DNA of 43,195 bases from an uncultured Clostridia bacterium (lineage in GTDB: Bacteria > Bacillota > Clostridia > Oscillospirales > Acutalibacteraceae). Both the position numbers and the translations under genes were made by a program. Location of the stretch: positions 1 to 43,195 of the forward strand of contig CANARN010000013.1 in the NCBI GenBank assembly GCA_947364045.1, read 5' to 3'. The notes beneath the pieces are model-generated. The model was given only the letters and a program-made list of their open reading frames with translations. It was not told where the DNA came from and made no database searches. Of this stretch, positions 41,953 through 43,195 are shown piece after piece (the stretch's first letter is position 1; each line of letters begins with the position of its first letter).

Positions 41953-42126
41953 TTATTTTTTTGCTGATTTGCTGACATTGTAATTTTTTGCCATCTCATT
42001 TCAAACATGCGGACCGCTCAATCCAAGCGATTTCGCGGTACTCACTAAAAAAGGTTCACCGAACCTTTTTTTACGTTCGTACAGTTCTCAAAGAGATAAC
42101 AAAATTATTTGTTTATCAAATTTCTG

Positions 42127-42152
42127 CTCCCCGATTTTTCGGGGAGTTTTTT
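42127..42152 (+). terminator. rpsI terminator, copy 3
   Basis: CTCCCCGA (42127-42134) and TCGGGGAG (42139-42146) with a loop one T shorter, then TTTTTT. Confidence 0.85.
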
Positions 42153-42203
42153 CTCTCAATCCAAGTGTGAGTATTGAGCCTTTTTGTTTTCGCAAATTTA
42201 CTA

Positions 42204-42232
42204 TTGACTTTTCCGTGAAAATAGGTTATAAC
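42204..42232 (+). promoter_or_regulatory. Promoter of pnuC
   Basis: TTGACT (42204-42209) and TATAAC (42227-42232) are 17 bp apart. The start would fall near 42239, just before the structured leader. Confidence 0.7.
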
Positions 42233-42238
42233 ATATAA

Positions 42239-42330
42239 AAAATAATCTGCCACCGGGTAGAAAAAACGAATGCATTCGTTACACATCGTTAGGTCTTAGA
42301 AGATGTGTATTACGGGTGCTTTTTATTTTT
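42239..42330 (+). ncRNA. Structured 5' leader of pnuC, candidate riboswitch
   Basis: Three hairpins follow the promoter: CTGCC/GGTAG (42247-42260), AACGAA/TTCGTT (42265-42280) and ACACATC/GATGTGT (42281-42287 with 42302-42308). The first loop region CACC (42251-42254) can pair with GGTG (42315-42318) near the 3' end, giving a pseudoknot. A T-rich tract then precedes the ribosome site. The compact form upstream of a vitamin-precursor transporter suggests ligand control, perhaps by an NAD-related metabolite, but I do not recognise a known class with certainty. Confidence 0.45.
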
Positions 42331-42345
42331 GAAGAGAGGTATTTT

Positions 42346-43059
42346 ATGTTATCAAAAAAAATTAAGGCGCGGTTCAGTTATTTTACAAAGGCGGAAAAGG
42401 CGTTGTGGTGCATATCTGTTATATTGATTGCGGTGTCGTGCTTTGCCTTTGACAGAAACAGTATATTAAGACCCATTGCGTCTTTAATAGGCGTAACATC
42501 GCTGATTTTCAATGCAAAGGGCAATCCCTTCGGTCAGTTCCTTATGGTTATATTCAGTGTATTGTACGGTGTTATTTCTTTTTCGTTTTCATATTACGGA
42601 GAAATGATAACCTATCTTGGAATGACCGCTCCTATGGCTGTTTTTGCGCTGATTTCGTGGCTTAAAAACCCGTATAACAGCAATAAATCGGAGGTAAAGG
42701 TTAACAAACTGCATAAAAAGGAAATTATATTTATGTTTGCACTTACCGCCGTTGTCACTGCCGTTTTTTATTATATTTTGGCATATTTTGATACGGCAAA
42801 TTTAATGCCGAGTACGCTGTCTGTTACGACAAGCTTTATTGCGGTATATCTGACCTTCAGAAGAAGCGCTTTTTATGCCGCGGCTTATGCCGCAAACGAT
42901 GCGGTTTTGATTGTTTTATGGGTGCTGGCATCTCTTTCAAACAGCGCATAGATTTCTGTTGTGATTTGCTTTATCATATTTTTTGTCAACGATATTTACG
43001 GATTTTACAGTTGGTTAAGGATGAAAAAACGTCAGGAGGCTGACAGCGAAAGAAAATAA
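42346..43059 (+). pseudogene. pnuC: pnuC-like nicotinamide riboside/NMN transporter, interrupted by an in-frame TAG
   Basis: PnuC proteins are membrane facilitators that take up nicotinamide riboside (relatives take thiamine or riboflavin). The frame from ATG 42346, after AGAGAGG, has about seven hydrophobic segments and the family pattern SLIGVTSLIFNAKGNPFG, then STLSVTTSFIAVYLTFRRSAFY and WVLASLSNSA. A TAG at 42949-42951 then stops it after 201 residues. The same frame continues at once with ISVVICFIIFFVNDIYGFYSW and a basic tail to TAA at 43057-43059. This is the conserved last PnuC helix. One changed base (TAC or TAT to TAG) explains it. It may be a pseudogene, a sequencing error, or be suppressed. 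Confidence 0.85.
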
Positions 43060-43195
43060 TATTTAATTTTTTTAACGGCAGTATTTTTTTACTTGAAAAT
43101 CTCGGATTTTTTCTGCTGAAAATTTACTATATATAATAGTATAGAAAAAAACAGGAATATTTTACAAAAAAAGTCATATAATATTTTGAAAATAA

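Larger units (their letters stand above)
41691..42165 (+). repeat. 196-bp tandem duplication of the rpsI 3' end and terminator
   Basis: Copies begin at 41691, 41887 and 42083, an exact 196-bp period. Each starts with the last rpsI codons and stop, carries the terminator hairpin, and then (copies 1 and 2) a palindromic repeat with GCGA/TCGC and AAAAAAGGTT/AACCTTTTTT around CACCG. Copy 3 has two single-base losses and jumps after its terminator to the CTCAATCCAAG block (42155-42165), missing the middle. Copies 1 and 2 look identical, so the event is recent. This fills the 41708-42200 gap; no extra gene is supported. Confidence 0.92.

Noticed and set aside
41691..42165. Possible CRISPR array or direct-repeat integration site
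   Set aside because: The period is 196 bp with the whole unit repeated and no unique spacers; it is a simple tandem duplication.
41792..42170. Two near-identical frames of about 60 residues (MPSHFKHADRS...)
   Set aside because: They are the same frame seen twice because of the 196-bp tandem repeat, and they cross terminators and palindromes. No ribosome site.

Overview
The window looks like chromosomal DNA of a low-to-middle GC, gut-type anaerobic Clostridia member (Oscillospiraceae/Ruminococcaceae-like). I infer this from gene content, frequent TTG starts behind strong Shine-Dalgarno sites, and regular sigma-A type promoters. Most genes are housekeeping or metabolic. Short palindromic repeat elements lie between operons, and there is one AT-rich cargo pair.

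Layout. 1-132 is the tail of an unrecognised gene. 133-985 has no protein gene: it is a mosaic of hairpins, tRNA 3'-end fragments and a dispersed palindromic repeat, ending in tRNA-Arg(ACG) on the minus strand. 995-7588 is a plus-strand run nadB-nadC-folC-GH38 alpha-mannosidase. 7668-10729 is minus strand: a long PRPP synthetase, then a TetR regulator/CDF transporter pair. 10943-16127 carries a MacB/FtsX-type ABC transporter with a large extracytoplasmic coiled coil, followed by a diguanylate cyclase. 16158-22343 is a tightly packed operon: cyclophilin, MTA/SAH deaminase, purine nucleoside phosphorylase, methylthioribose-1-phosphate isomerase, a CysK-like enzyme and a GPH transporter. It reads as salvage of 5'-methylthioadenosine (or another 5'-deoxynucleoside) by the deaminating route. 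22386-27692 holds glnA, a GtrA-like protein, an unknown membrane protein, tcdA, ychF with a palindrome-rich leader, a MITE-like element and tRNA-Arg(CCG). 28053-34547 is minus strand: a P2A-type ATPase under a yybP-ykoY (Mn2+) riboswitch, a GPH transporter, a small S24/S26 peptidase and citrate synthase. 34808-36642 is an AT-rich island with two secreted or membrane-anchored unknown proteins. 36755-40637 is minus strand: ttcA-like, thrH, metY and a metallophosphoesterase. 40861-41707 is rplM-rpsI. A 196-bp tandem duplication follows that repeats the rpsI 3' end and its terminator three times. 42204-43059 is pnuC, interrupted by an in-frame amber codon and preceded by a structured leader.

How the genes connect. 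NAD appears twice (nadBC without nadA in view; pnuC). Sulfur and methionine metabolism appears twice (the MTA operon; metY). Metal homeostasis appears in the riboswitch-controlled ATPase and the CDF protein. The most interesting items are the deaminase-type nucleoside salvage operon, the pnuC leader with its stop codon, the riboswitch-ATPase pairing, the triplicated rpsI terminator, and the repeat families that link distant intergenic regions. No CRISPR array, prophage or obvious defence system is visible.
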